A DNA stretch of 47,934 nt from Anaerolineales bacterium. GTDB taxonomy: Bacteria; Chloroflexota; Anaerolineae; Anaerolineales; Villigracilaceae. The stretch spans positions 1 through 47,934 of the forward strand of contig JAFGCG010000080.1 in NCBI GenBank assembly GCA_016932715.1, given 5' to 3'. The notes under the pieces are model-generated. The model searched no databases and had not been told where the DNA came from. It saw only the letters and a program-made list of their open reading frames with translations. A program made the position numbers and the translations under genes. Below are positions 1 through 7,649 of the stretch, one piece after another (position 1 is the first letter of the stretch; every line of letters starts with the position of its first letter).

Positions 1-105
1 ATTTCGCCAATTTTCTTGAGTTTATTGGCGTCCTTCGCACATTGACGTAATTCGCGTTAAGAAATTCTCGACTTTGGTAACGCCATGAGAAACCCCGATT
101 TGCAC

Positions 106-134
106 TTGCCAAATTCTCCTGATGTGGATATACT
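106..134 (+). promoter_or_regulatory. Sigma-70-type promoter of the his operon
   Basis: A -35 box TTGCCA (106-111) and a -10 box TATACT (129-134) are separated by exactly 17 bp. The expected transcription start is about 141-143, only 2-4 nt before the leader-peptide ATG at 145. Bases 1-105 upstream hold no convincing gene; a small inverted repeat CGCCAA/TTGGCG lies at 5-10 and 25-30. Confidence 0.75.
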
Positions 135-144
135 GCGACCCAAT

Positions 145-243
145 ATGAACCCCAGGTTCGCGCACACTCACCATCATGCTCATCATCATACGTCCCCGAA
201 AGACCGGGAGATCAATGCGCGCGTACCTGGACGAAACGAATAA
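145..243 (+). CDS. hisL: His operon leader peptide, 32 codons
   Basis: A short reading frame starts with ATG at 145 and ends with TAA at 241-243. Residues 7-15 read HTHHHAHHH, so seven of nine codons are His. In enterobacteria such a run makes translation of the leader sense charged His-tRNA, and ribosome stalling there selects the antiterminator. The first structural gene, hisG, follows at 364, and a terminator lies 25 nt after the stop codon. No Shine-Dalgarno sequence is possible because the predicted transcript begins only 2-4 nt upstream, so translation is probably leaderless. The peptide is presumably only a sensor. The His run, the promoter position and the terminator are seen directly; the attenuation function is inferred from the known enterobacterial mechanism. 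Confidence 0.85.
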   Translation: MNPRFAHTHHHAHHHTSPKDREINARVPGRNE

Positions 244-278
244 CAGGATAACGTACTTTGGTTTATCAGCCCCCGGTC
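202..278 (+). promoter_or_regulatory. Candidate antiterminator of the his attenuator
   Basis: GACCGGG at 202-208, just after the His codons, is perfectly complementary to CCCGGTC at 272-278, which forms part of the 5' arm and loop of the terminator. The two pairings exclude each other. A ribosome stalled on the His codons (163-189) would cover TCCC (193-196), which can otherwise pair with GGGA (206-209), and would leave 202-208 free to block the terminator. The leader stop codon at 241 lies inside the antiterminator loop, so the exact kinetics may differ from E. coli. Confidence 0.6.
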
Positions 279-299
279 ATCGATCGGGGGCTTTCATTT
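268..299 (+). terminator. Intrinsic terminator (attenuator) before hisG
   Basis: AGCCCCCG (268-275) pairs with CGGGGGCT (285-292), giving an 8-bp GC-rich stem with a 9-nt loop followed by a T-rich run. It lies 25 nt after the leader-peptide stop and 65 nt before hisG, as expected for an amino-acid attenuator. Confidence 0.8.
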
Positions 300-301
300 G
301 C

Positions 302-343
302 CCCCTCTCACCCCCTCACCCCTGGAGAGGGGCCGGGGTGAGG
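302..343 (+). repeat. Interlocked inverted repeat CCCCTCTC / CCTCACCCC
   Basis: Two perfect inverted repeats overlap: CCCCTCTC (302-309) with GAGAGGGG (325-332), and CCTCACCCC (314-322) with GGGGTGAGG (335-343). Their arms interleave, so both can form together only as a pseudoknot. The composition differs from the flanking leader and resembles interspersed intergenic repeats of many environmental bacteria. It lies between the attenuator and the hisG ribosome binding site. Confidence 0.6.
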
Positions 344-363
344 AACAAAATAAAGGATTAACT

Positions 364-1362
364 ATGCCATCGACACAAACCATTCGACTCTCCCTCCCTT
401 CCAAGGGCCGCCTCGAAAGCAACGCGCTGGAATTTCTCTCCGCCGCGGGACTGCGCGTGTTTAAGCCCAACCCTCGTCAATACCAGGCCAACCTGCCGGC
501 CCTGCCCGAGCTGGGAGTCATCTTCCAGCGCCCCGGCGACATCGTCGTCAGCGTGCGCCAGGGCAGCGTGGATTTCGGTATCACCGGCCTGGACGTGATC
601 GAAGAGAAACGCGGCGAGAACGGCGACATTCTGATCCTGTACGACTCGCTCGGCTTTGGTCACTGCGCACTCACGCTCGCCATCCCCGAGGCGTGGGAAA
701 CGGTGAGCGACATCCCCTCGCTGAAAAAATTTGCCGGCAGGCTCGATCATCCGTTGCGCGTGGCAACCAAATTTCCCAGCCTTACCAAACGTTTCCTCGA
801 CCAGCATGGTATTCCTCACATCCTGATCGCGGCGGAAGGGACGCTCGAGACCGCGCCCACGATCGGCTACGCCGACATCATCTCGGACCTGGTCTCCTCG
901 GGTCAGACATTGCAGGATAACCGCCTGCGCGCATTGCCCGATGGCGTCATCCAACCCTCGCAGGCCGCTCTGATCGCCAACCGCAAAGCCCTGCAAACGC
1001 ACCCCGAGGTGCTCGAGATGGCGCGCCGTCTGCTGGAATACATCGAAGCGCATCTGCGCGCCAAGGAGAATCTGCTGGTCATTGCGAACATGCGCGGCGA
1101 AACCCCCGAGGGGATCGCCCAAAAGATATTCACCCAAACCGATGTGGGCGGTCTGCAGGGTCCGACCATCAGCCCGGTGATCGTGCGCGACGGAGGACCG
1201 CACTGGTATTCGGTGACCGTGGTCGTGCGGCGCGACCGCCTGCCTCAGGCGATTACGGAGCTGCGTCTGATCGGCGGCAGCGGCATCATTGTTTCTCCCA
1301 TCACATACATCTTCGAGGAAGAGCCGCCGCGCTACAAAGCCATGCTGGATGCACTCCGATAG
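364..1362 (+). CDS. hisG: ATP phosphoribosyltransferase, long form
   Basis: HisG catalyses the first committed step of histidine synthesis, joining PRPP and ATP to give phosphoribosyl-ATP. The 332-residue protein is the long form. It has the catalytic bilobal domain with the PRPP-loop region [20 protein letters not shown] near residues 159-178, and a C-terminal ACT-like regulatory domain (about 260-332) that binds histidine in characterised relatives. No HisZ partner is needed for this form. I start it at ATG 364, preceded by AAAGGA; an in-frame ATG at 298 lies at the edge of the attenuator and the CT-rich repeat and is unlikely. It is the first structural gene of the operon, under the attenuator, and hisD follows after 8 nt. 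Confidence 0.95.
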   Translation: MPSTQTIRLSLPSKGRLESNALEFLSAAGLRVFKPNPRQYQANLPALPELGVIFQRPGDIVVSVRQGSVDFGITGLDVIEEKRGENGDILILYDSLGFGHCALTLAIPEAWETVSDIPSLKKFAGRLDHPLRVATKFPSLTKRFLDQHGIPHILIAAEGTLETAPTIGYADIISDLVSSGQTLQDNRLRALPDGVIQPSQAALIANRKALQTHPEVLEMARRLLEYIEAHLRAKENLLVIANMRGETPEGIAQKIFTQTDVGGLQGPTISPVIVRDGGPHWYSVTVVVRRDRLPQAITELRLIGGSGIIVSPITYIFEEEPPRYKAMLDALR

Positions 1363-1370
1363 GACACATC

Positions 1371-2717
1371 ATGTTAAAACAATACGACCCTCAAACCGCA
1401 AGACAGACCATTCTCAAGCGCACCCCGCCGGATGAATTTCCCGTCAGCCAACGCGTACTGGATGGGATCGCCAAGCTCTTTGGAGAACGGCTGACTCCCG
1501 AAGAAGTGGTCACGCGCATTTTGAAAGACGTGCGGACAAACGGCGACTCAGCCCTTCAAAAGTGGACGCTCACGCTCGACGGCCTGGACCTCGAGCCTGC
1601 TCCCGTTTCAAAGGCATCCATCCAGGCCGCGCTCGATTCCATTTCCCCCGCCCAACGCGAGGCGCTCGAACAGGCTGCGCGGCGAGTCGAAGCCTTTCAT
1701 CGCCGCCAGCCGCTGAGCTCCTGGTTCAGCAACGATCTGGGCGGCACACTTGGGCAGATCATCCGCCCGATCCAGCGCGTCGGGCTGTACGTGCCCGGCG
1801 GGACGGCTCCCCTGCCCTCCAGCGTGCTGATGAGCGCCATCCCGGCGCGCGTCGCGGAGGTGAAGGAAATCGTTGTTGTCACGCCGCCATCGCTCAAGCC
1901 GCCGTCCTCGGCGGCGCCTGTCGACCCGATTATCCTCGCAGCTTGTGCCATCGCGGATGTGGACGAGGTCTACCTGCTCGGCGGAGCGCAAGCCATCGCG
2001 GCCCTGGCATACGGCACGCAAACCATCCGTCCCGTGGACAAGATCTTCGGCCCCGGCAACCTGTTCGTCACGCTGGCAAAGCGGCAGGTCTATGGTGTCG
2101 TTGGCATCGATGGGCTGGCAGGTCCCACCGAGACGGTGGTCGTTGCCGACGAGGCTGCCAATCCCGCCTGGGTCGCGGCGGACCTGCTGGCACAGGCAGA
2201 GCACGATCTGTTAGCCTCTGCGATCGTGCTCACCCCATCGCAGCCTCTGATCGAAAAAGTGCAAATCGAGATCGCCCGGCAAATGGAAGAACGCGGGCGT
2301 GCCGAGATCATCGCGGCTTCGCTCGAAAATCGCGGCGGCGCGGTGCTGACTCGCGACCTGGAGGAAGCAGTGCAATTGGCAAATGAATATGCACCTGAGC
2401 ACCTGGGTCTTTCGGTCCGCGATCCCTGGGCTTGGGTGGAAAAGGTCAGGAACGCGGGCGGCGTCTTCATGGGCGAACATTCCTTCGAAGTGTTGGGCGA
2501 TTATCTGGCGGGGCCCAGCCACGTCATGCCGACCGGCGGCTCGGCGCGCTTTGCCTCTCCGCTCAATGTGTGGGATTTTGTGAAAATCGTCAGCCTGGTG
2601 GCGCTCGACGAAAGCACCGCGCAAGCCATCGGTCCCAGCGCGGCGGCGATCGCAGACGCCGAAGACTTGGACGCGCACAGGAACGCCGCGTTGTTGAGAG
2701 TGAAGGGGTCCTCATGA
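1371..2717 (+). CDS. hisD: Histidinol dehydrogenase
   Basis: HisD performs the last two steps of the pathway, oxidising L-histidinol to histidinal and then to histidine with two NAD+, as a zinc-dependent homodimer in the cytoplasm. The 448-residue length is normal. Family motifs are visible: a glycine-rich [14 protein letters not shown] segment, [14 protein letters not shown], the [13 protein letters not shown] block and YAPEHLGL, which carry substrate and metal contacts in characterised enzymes. The gene starts 8 nt after hisG, and its stop overlaps the hisC start in an ATGA arrangement, which implies translational coupling. Confidence 0.95.
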   Translation: MLKQYDPQTARQTILKRTPPDEFPVSQRVLDGIAKLFGERLTPEEVVTRILKDVRTNGDSALQKWTLTLDGLDLEPAPVSKASIQAALDSISPAQREALEQAARRVEAFHRRQPLSSWFSNDLGGTLGQIIRPIQRVGLYVPGGTAPLPSSVLMSAIPARVAEVKEIVVVTPPSLKPPSSAAPVDPIILAACAIADVDEVYLLGGAQAIAALAYGTQTIRPVDKIFGPGNLFVTLAKRQVYGVVGIDGLAGPTETVVVADEAANPAWVAADLLAQAEHDLLASAIVLTPSQPLIEKVQIEIARQMEERGRAEIIAASLENRGGAVLTRDLEEAVQLANEYAPEHLGLSVRDPWAWVEKVRNAGGVFMGEHSFEVLGDYLAGPSHVMPTGGSARFASPLNVWDFVKIVSLVALDESTAQAIGPSAAAIADAEDLDAHRNAALLRVKGSS

Positions 2718-3805
2718 AAATCCGGGCTCACCTTGAATCCCTCCCGCAGTACACACCGATCGAGCCGTTCGAAGTCTTGTCCGAGCGCGTCGGGCGCGAC
2801 CCCTCCCGGATCGTCAAACTCGACGCGAACGAGAACCCGTACGGACCTTTGCCGGTCGTCCGGGAAGCGCTCGGCAAACTGGACTTCCCGCACATCTACC
2901 CCGACCCGGAAAGCCGTGCCTTACGAAAATCGTTAGCGAAGTTCACCGGCGTTGGAGAGGAATACCTGCTCGCAGGCGCGGGCGCGGACGAGCTGATCGA
3001 CCTGCTCATGCGCGTCCTGCTCGAACCGGGCGAGGCGGTCATTTCCTGCCCGCCCACGTTTGGCATGTATCCCTTCGACGCCGACGTCAACGCGGCGCGC
3101 TGCCTCGAGGTCCCACGCAAAGCAGACTTTTCGCTCGACATGGAATCCATCTACAAAGCAGTAGAGGACTATCAGCCCAAGATTTTATTTGTCGCCTCCC
3201 CCAACAACCCGGACGGCTCGCTGCTCGATGCAGAGACAGCGGACAGATTGTTGTCGCTGCCGCTGCTGGTCGTGCTGGACGAAGCCTACATCGAATTTGC
3301 AAGTGAAAATCTTGGCGCAGGCTTGAGCCGGGTTCGCGAAGTGCCTTCACGTGAAAACCTGGTTGTGCTGCGCACCTTCAGCAAATGGGCTGGACTGGCG
3401 GGTCTGCGCGTCGGCTACGGCGCCTTTCCGCTCTGGCTGATGCCGACGTTATGGAAGTCCAAACAGCCGTACAATGTCAATGTGGCAGCCAGCGTCGCGG
3501 CGCAGGTCTCTCTGGAGCATGCGAATGACTTGGCGAAGTTTGTCGAACGTTTGAAGCGTGAGCGAGGGCGCTTGTTCGCAGCCTTGCAGGCAATTCCATA
3601 TCTGAAACCTTATGCGACCCAATCCAATTTCATCCTGTGCCAGGTGATTGGACGCGACGCCGCCGAACTCAAGGCGCGCCTCGCCCGGGAACACGGAGTC
3701 TTTATCCGCTATTTCAATAAACCGGGTCTGCGCGACCACATCCGCGTCAGTGTGGGCAGGCCGCAGGATACAGGCGAACTGTTGAGAGCATTAAGAAACC
3801 TTTGA
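2714..3805 (+). CDS. hisC: Histidinol-phosphate aminotransferase
   Basis: HisC is a PLP-dependent class I/II aminotransferase that converts imidazole acetol phosphate to histidinol phosphate with glutamate. The 363-residue protein shows the substrate-binding DANENPYGP block near the N-terminus, the SPNNPDGS motif, [10 protein letters not shown] and the PLP-lysine context [16 protein letters not shown], with Lys224 as the predicted Schiff-base residue. I start it at ATG 2714, which overlaps the hisD stop by 3 nt and follows AAGGGG; the frame is open further upstream, but that part lies entirely inside hisD. A 149-nt gap with repeats separates it from hisB. Confidence 0.95.
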   Translation: MKIRAHLESLPQYTPIEPFEVLSERVGRDPSRIVKLDANENPYGPLPVVREALGKLDFPHIYPDPESRALRKSLAKFTGVGEEYLLAGAGADELIDLLMRVLLEPGEAVISCPPTFGMYPFDADVNAARCLEVPRKADFSLDMESIYKAVEDYQPKILFVASPNNPDGSLLDAETADRLLSLPLLVVLDEAYIEFASENLGAGLSRVREVPSRENLVVLRTFSKWAGLAGLRVGYGAFPLWLMPTLWKSKQPYNVNVAASVAAQVSLEHANDLAKFVERLKRERGRLFAALQAIPYLKPYATQSNFILCQVIGRDAAELKARLAREHGVFIRYFNKPGLRDHIRVSVGRPQDTGELLRALRNL

Positions 3806-3811
3806 TAAACT

Positions 3812-3940
3812 GTTGGTCGAGCGCACGATTTGCTTAGCAAATCGAGTCGAGACCAACAACTGCATGTAAAAAAACATTTCTTGAGAACATGGTGGTCTCG
3901 ATACGCCCCTCGAAAATCACTCGAGGCTACTCGACCACCG
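3812..3940 (+). repeat. Two adjacent REP-like palindromic units
   Basis: Unit 1 (3812-3857) has outer arms GTTGGTCGAG and TCGAGACCAAC and an inner perfect stem CGATTTGC-TTA-GCAAATCG (3826-3844). Unit 2 (3891-3940) has outer arms GGTGGTCTCGA and TCGACCACC and an inner CCTCGA/TCGAGG stem. Both share the GGTCGAG/CTCGACC theme found in interspersed palindromes of several phyla. An ATG at 3889 in the hisB frame is at the edge of unit 2, so that N-terminal extension is not a credible coding sequence. No transposase is present. Confidence 0.7.
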
Positions 3941-3954
3941 AGGCAGGAGCACAT

Positions 3955-4542
3955 ATGCGCACAGCCGAAATATCACGTCAAACCAATGAGACTCAAATTA
4001 CCATCAAGCTTGAATTGGATGGAACCGGTAAACATGAAATCTTCACAGGGATCGGTTTCCTCGATCACATGCTGACTCACCTCGCGGTTCATGGCTTGTT
4101 CGATCTCAGCGTTCAAGCCAAAGGTGATCTCGAAGTGGACACTCACCATACGGTTGAAGATGTCGCTTTGGCATTGGGACAAGCCTTCGATCAGGCGCTG
4201 GGCGACCGCAAGGGAATCTTCCGCATGGGAGATCGCTTCGCGCCGATGGATGAAACCCTCGCGCATGTTGCGATCGACCTGTCGGGTCGCCCGTATGCTG
4301 TCATCCAGGCGGAATGGCACACCCCATACATTGGAAACATCCCAACCACATTGTTTCCTCATTTCTTTGAGTCGTTTGCGATCACCGCCCGCTGCAACCT
4401 GCACGCGCGCATCCTGTACGGTCGCGATGACCACCACCAGGCGGAAGCCTTGTTCAAAGCCTGGGCACGTGCACTGGATGGCGCCACGCAAATCGACCCG
4501 CGCCGCGCGGGAGTGATCCCATCGACAAAAGGAACATTGTAG
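3955..4542 (+). CDS. hisB: Imidazoleglycerol-phosphate dehydratase
   Basis: HisB dehydrates imidazole glycerol phosphate to imidazole acetol phosphate, using bound manganese. The 195-residue protein is the monofunctional dehydratase, without the N-terminal HAD phosphatase domain of the E. coli bifunctional enzyme. Metal-binding motifs are visible: [28 protein letters not shown] and the C-terminal [19 protein letters not shown]. The start at ATG 3955 follows a good AGGAG site 6 nt upstream; the frame continues into a repeat element further upstream. A perfect hairpin begins at its stop codon and precedes hisH. Confidence 0.95.
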   Translation: MRTAEISRQTNETQITIKLELDGTGKHEIFTGIGFLDHMLTHLAVHGLFDLSVQAKGDLEVDTHHTVEDVALALGQAFDQALGDRKGIFRMGDRFAPMDETLAHVAIDLSGRPYAVIQAEWHTPYIGNIPTTLFPHFFESFAITARCNLHARILYGRDDHHQAEALFKAWARALDGATQIDPRRAGVIPSTKGTL

Positions 4543-4562
4543 GGCAAGATGATATCTTGCCC
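4542..4562 (+). other. Perfect intercistronic hairpin between hisB and hisH
   Basis: GGGCAAGAT (4542-4550), loop GAT, and ATCTTGCCC (4554-4562) form a 9-bp perfect stem with a 3-nt loop. It starts at the last base of the hisB stop and ends just before the GAGGGAAG ribosome binding site of hisH. There is no T tract, so it is not an intrinsic terminator; it may stabilise an mRNA end or tune hisH translation. Confidence 0.6.
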
Positions 4563-4574
4563 GAGGGAAGTGAA

Positions 4575-5189
4575 ATGAACGATGTTATTTTAATCGATGC
4601 CGGCACCGGCAACCTGCGTTCGGTGCAGAAAGCGCTGGAGACCATCGGAGCAAACGTCGAGCGCACGGATGATCCGCAGAAAGTTTTATCCGGCGGGCGT
4701 GTGGTATTGCCGGGTGTCGGCGCGTTCGGCGACTTCATGTCCGGCTTGCGGACGCGCGGGCTGGGAGAAGCCGTCAAAGAGATTGCGAGGCGCGGCGTAC
4801 CCCTGCTTGGAATTTGTGTCGGCATGCAAGCCCTGTTCGACGTCGGCGAAGAGATGGGCGAGCACCCGGGGCTGGGTCTGCTGGCGGGCAAGGCCGTGCG
4901 CTTCGCAGAGTCGCTGCCGGTGAAGATTCCGCATACGGGCTGGAATCAGCTCGAGGTCCGGAAGGAGGCGCCTCTCTTCAGCGGGATCAGCTCCGGGACG
5001 TATGTCTATTTCAATCATTCATACTATTGTGAGGTGTCGAATCCATCCGATGTTAGTGCAACGACCGACTACGGCTTAACGTATGCCTGCGCGGTCCAGC
5101 GTGGGAATGTCTTCGGCGTCCAGTTCCATCCGGAAAAAAGCCAGGTGGTGGGTCTGCAGATTTTGAAAAACTTCCTGGAGGCAGCATGA
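4575..5189 (+). CDS. hisH: Imidazole glycerol phosphate synthase, glutaminase subunit
   Basis: HisH hydrolyses glutamine and passes ammonia to HisF in the IGP synthase heterodimer. The 204-residue class I glutamine amidotransferase shows the nucleophile elbow GICVGMQ with Cys81 and the His/Glu pair in FHPEKSQ (His185, Glu187), giving a complete triad. The start at ATG 4575 follows GAGGGAAG; an in-frame ATG at 4557 lies inside the hairpin and has no ribosome binding site. Its stop overlaps the hisA start by 4 nt. Confidence 0.95.
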   Translation: MNDVILIDAGTGNLRSVQKALETIGANVERTDDPQKVLSGGRVVLPGVGAFGDFMSGLRTRGLGEAVKEIARRGVPLLGICVGMQALFDVGEEMGEHPGLGLLAGKAVRFAESLPVKIPHTGWNQLEVRKEAPLFSGISSGTYVYFNHSYYCEVSNPSDVSATTDYGLTYACAVQRGNVFGVQFHPEKSQVVGLQILKNFLEAA

Positions 5190-5902
5190 GCTTTACGATC
5201 TACCCCGCGATCGATCTGCGCGGCGGCAGGGTGGTGCGGCTGAAGGAGGGCGACCCGAGGCGCATGACCTCCTACAGTGATGACCCTGCGGAGGCCGCGC
5301 GGCGCTGGCTGGAGGCGGGCGCAAGCTGGCTGCATGTGGTGAACCTCGATGGCGCGTTCGGTGAGAAAGATGATGCGAATTGTTCGGCACTTGAGTCCAT
5401 TTTGAAGCCTGGGGTGCAGGTCCAATTCGGAGGCGGGATGCGTTCGCTCGATGCAGTTGCACGCGCTCTGGAACTGGGCGTCAACCGCGTGGTGCTTGGC
5501 ACGATCGCAATCGAACAACCGCACGTGGTCGAGCAAGCCTTGAAGAAGTTCGGCACGAAAAAAGTTGCCGTTGGGATCGACGCGCGCGACGGTTTCGTAC
5601 GCGTGCGCGGCTGGAAGGAGGGCAGCGGCATCACAGCCGCCGACCTCGCCCTCCAAATGCGCGACCTGGGGCTGCGCACCGTGATCTTTACCGATGTCAG
5701 CCGGGACGGTTTAGGCAGCGGGTTGAACATTCCTTCCACCCGCGAGCTGGCGGAGGTCAGCGGGCTGGATGTCATCGCTTCCGGCGGTGTGCACACCCTG
5801 GAGGATGTGTGGGCGGCGCGTGAGGCGAATCTGAGAGGCGTGATCATCGGCCGCGCATTGTACGAAGGAACGATCGATTTGAAGGAAGCACTACAGACTT
5901 AA
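5186..5902 (+). CDS. hisA: ProFAR isomerase (HisA)
   Basis: HisA carries out the Amadori rearrangement of ProFAR to PRFAR. The 238-residue protein is a (beta/alpha)8 barrel with the N-terminal catalytic Asp in [13 protein letters not shown] and the second catalytic Asp in FTDVSRDG; phosphate-binding glycine motifs ([16 protein letters not shown]) occur in each half barrel. The start ATG overlaps the hisH stop. In some phyla this enzyme also serves tryptophan synthesis (PriA), but nothing here requires that reading. An inverted repeat begins at its stop codon. Confidence 0.94.
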   Translation: MSFTIYPAIDLRGGRVVRLKEGDPRRMTSYSDDPAEAARRWLEAGASWLHVVNLDGAFGEKDDANCSALESILKPGVQVQFGGGMRSLDAVARALELGVNRVVLGTIAIEQPHVVEQALKKFGTKKVAVGIDARDGFVRVRGWKEGSGITAADLALQMRDLGLRTVIFTDVSRDGLGSGLNIPSTRELAEVSGLDVIASGGVHTLEDVWAAREANLRGVIIGRALYEGTIDLKEALQT

Positions 5903-5979
5903 CCACAAAGAACACGAAGGAGCACAAAGGGAAAGCCTTTTGCCTTAAACCTTCGTGTGCCTTTGTGCCCCTTTGTGGT
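5902..5979 (+). repeat. Composite inverted repeat, CACAAAG/CACGAAGG type
   Basis: The left arm starts ACCACAAAG (5902-5910) and continues with CACGAAGG and GCACAAAGG units at 9-10 nt intervals. The right arm mirrors it and ends CTTTGTGGT (5971-5979). It fills the space between hisA and hisF. The same architecture recurs at 18991-19044 and 34104-34204. Confidence 0.75.
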
Positions 5980-5992
5980 GAATGGAGATTTC

Positions 5993-6748
5993 ATGTTAGC
6001 AAAACGAATCATTCCCTGCCTGGACATCAAAGACGGGCGCGTGGTCAAAGGCGTGAACTTCGTCAATCTGCGCGACGCGGGCGATCCTGTGGAACAGGCG
6101 CGTTTGTACGACGAACAGGGCGCGGACGAGTTGGTCTTTCTCGATATCTCCGCGACGCACGAGGGCCGCAAGACCACGCTCGAACTGGTCGGGCGCGTGG
6201 CCGATACGGTCTTCATGCCGCTGACCGTGGGCGGCGGGATCCGCAGCGTGGACGACATGCGGGACCTCCTGCTGGCGGGCGCGGACAAAGTCAGTGTCAA
6301 TTCAGCGGCAGTGCGGGACCCCGAACTCCTGTCGGAAGGCGCGGCACGTTTCGGCGCGCAGTGCATCGTGCTGGCGATCGACGCGCGCCGGCGTGAGGCG
6401 GGCTGGGAAGTCTATGTCAATGGCGGGCGGATTTCCACAGAGATCGACGCGGTCGAGTGGGCGATCCGCGGCGTCGAGTTGGGCGCGGGCGAGATCCTGC
6501 TCACCAGCATGGATGCAGATGGGACCCTCGCAGGCTATGACATCGAGTTGACCCGCACAGTTGCCGAGGCTGTCTCCGTGCCGGTCATCGCTTCGGGCGG
6601 CGCGGGGACTCCGTCTCATTTTGTGGAGGTGCTCACCGCAGGCAAGGCAGACGCCGCGCTGGCGGCTTCCCTGTTTCATGATGGGAAGCTGAGGATCGCT
6701 GAATTAAAAAAGGAGCTGCGCTCCCAAAACGTTCCTATCAGATTGTAG
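5993..6748 (+). CDS. hisF: Imidazole glycerol phosphate synthase, cyclase subunit
   Basis: HisF uses ammonia from HisH to convert PRFAR to imidazole glycerol phosphate and AICAR. The 251-residue (beta/alpha)8 barrel shows the catalytic Asp residues in [13 protein letters not shown] and LTSMDADGT, plus phosphate-binding glycine motifs VGGGIRS and ASGGAGT. The start at ATG 5993 follows TGGAGA; an in-frame ATG at 5957 lies in the repeat. About 150 nt, containing another inverted repeat, separate it from hisI. Confidence 0.95.
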   Translation: MLAKRIIPCLDIKDGRVVKGVNFVNLRDAGDPVEQARLYDEQGADELVFLDISATHEGRKTTLELVGRVADTVFMPLTVGGGIRSVDDMRDLLLAGADKVSVNSAAVRDPELLSEGAARFGAQCIVLAIDARRREAGWEVYVNGGRISTEIDAVEWAIRGVELGAGEILLTSMDADGTLAGYDIELTRTVAEAVSVPVIASGGAGTPSHFVEVLTAGKADAALAASLFHDGKLRIAELKKELRSQNVPIRL

Positions 6749-6803
6749 CCGTTGGAACTTTGAAGCGTTGTAGAAATAATAGTTTTTATGGTTGCTCTTC
6801 TTT

Positions 6804-6868
6804 AGCCGCGAATTACGCAAACATTCGCGAAAATTAAAAAGTTCGCGCGAATTCCGAAATCCGCGGCT
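6804..6868 (+). repeat. Composite inverted repeat, CCGCGAATT type
   Basis: The left arm AGCCGCGAATTACGC..TTCGCGAA starts at 6804. The right arm TTCGCGCGAATTCCG..CCGCGGCT ends at 6868, and an AT-rich centre separates them. It sits between hisF and hisI. The terminal copy at 47878-47934 is of the same type, and 7226-7278 is a related degenerate copy. Confidence 0.7.
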
Positions 6869-6898
6869 GGAAAACTTATTTCCGAAGGAATCTAATCA

Positions 6899-7222
6899 AT
6901 GCAAATATCATTATCAGAAATCAAATTCCACCTCAACGGGCTGATCCCTGCCGTTGTCCAGGATGCAGAGACGAACGAAGTCCTGATGGTGGCATACATG
7001 AACCGCGAGTCCCTGCGGCTGACTCTGGAAAAAGGTGAGACCTATTTCTGGTCACGCAGCCGGAATGAACTCTGGCACAAGGGCGAGACGTCGGGAAACG
7101 TGCAGCGCGTCGTCGAAGTCCGCGTGGACTGCGATGAAGATGCACTTTTGATCCGCGTCCATCCGGCCGGTCCAGCCTGCCATACCGGGCATCAGACCTG
7201 TTTTTATCGGGAGATAAAATAG
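6899..7222 (+). CDS. hisI: Phosphoribosyl-AMP cyclohydrolase
   Basis: HisI opens the adenine ring of PR-AMP to give ProFAR (third step). The 107-residue length matches the stand-alone enzyme; in many bacteria it is fused to HisE, but here the two are separate genes. Metal ligands are visible in [10 protein letters not shown] and in the C-terminal [11 protein letters not shown], the zinc site of characterised homologues. The start at ATG 6899 follows AAGGAA. A short repeat element separates it from hisE. Confidence 0.94.
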   Translation: MQISLSEIKFHLNGLIPAVVQDAETNEVLMVAYMNRESLRLTLEKGETYFWSRSRNELWHKGETSGNVQRVVEVRVDCDEDALLIRVHPAGPACHTGHQTCFYREIK

Positions 7223-7225
7223 CTT

Positions 7226-7278
7226 TTCACCGCGAAGAACGCTAAGGAGCGCGAAGGTTTATTCGTATTCATGGTGAA
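7226..7278 (+). repeat. Degenerate composite repeat between hisI and hisE
   Basis: One arm is clear, TTCACCGCGAAGAACGC followed by GGAGCGCGAAGG, with the same 9-10 nt unit spacing as the other copies. The opposite arm has decayed and only its GGTGAA end (7273-7278) remains. It fills the gap between the two genes. Confidence 0.5.
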
Positions 7279-7290
7279 CGGAGAAAACTT

Positions 7291-7569
7291 ATGAGAATTC
7301 AATCGCTGTTCGAACTGATCGAAGACCGCAAAAAACACCCGATCGAAAAATCCTACACATCCAGCCTGTTTGCGGAAGGCCTGTCCAAGATCGCGCAAAA
7401 AGTCGGCGAAGAAGGCACAGAGGTGGTTATCGCCGCGCTTGCACAGGATGACCAGCGTCTCGTCGAAGAAGTAGCTGATCTCACCTATCACACCCTGGTC
7501 TTACTCTCCGCGCGCGGATTGACTCCAAAACATATCCTTGCCGAACTGGAAAAACGCCACAAAGAATGA
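7291..7569 (+). CDS. hisE: Phosphoribosyl-ATP pyrophosphatase
   Basis: HisE removes pyrophosphate from PR-ATP (second step). The 92-residue all-alpha protein of the MazG-like superfamily shows SYTSSLFAEG, then KVGEEGTEVVIAA and the second acidic helix VEEVADLTYHTLVLL, which together supply the Mg-binding carboxylates. It is the last gene of the operon. A new promoter candidate lies downstream, ahead of the two-component genes. No strong terminator is visible after it. Confidence 0.94.
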   Translation: MRIQSLFELIEDRKKHPIEKSYTSSLFAEGLSKIAQKVGEEGTEVVIAALAQDDQRLVEEVADLTYHTLVLLSARGLTPKHILAELEKRHKE

Positions 7570-7593
7570 CAACCGGCAGGCAAAACGGGTAAA

Positions 7594-7624
7594 CTGACAG
7601 CCGCCTTTTTGAGATAGAATCTCA
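7594..7624 (+). promoter_or_regulatory. Candidate promoter and inverted repeat before the response regulator
   Basis: CTGACA (7594-7599) and TAGAAT (7615-7620) are 15 bp apart, slightly short for a sigma-70 promoter. The -10 box overlaps a perfect inverted repeat TGAGAT-AGA-ATCTCA (7610-7624), which could be an operator. The response regulator starts at 7650. Confidence 0.4.
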
Positions 7625-7649
7625 TCGGGAAAGGTTCAACGCAGATTCA

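Noticed and set aside
176..361. 61-codon frame overlapping the leader region
   Set aside because: It runs through the terminator and repeat and has no coding features; the His-rich frame at 145 explains the region.
298..363. N-terminal extension of hisG to an ATG at 298
   Set aside because: It covers the end of the attenuator and a GC-rich repeat; ATG 364 has a proper ribosome binding site and matches the family start.
358..1203. Long open frame opposite hisG
   Set aside because: It is an antisense shadow of a GC-rich gene; similar ones occur opposite hisD, mutY, the 12841 regulator and the GH13 gene.
3889..3954. Upstream ATG for hisB
   Set aside because: The extension is translated REP-like repeat, while ATG 3955 has an AGGAG site and gives the family N-terminus.
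5957..5992. Upstream ATG for hisF
   Set aside because: It lies in the inverted repeat between hisA and hisF; ATG 5993 matches the family start.
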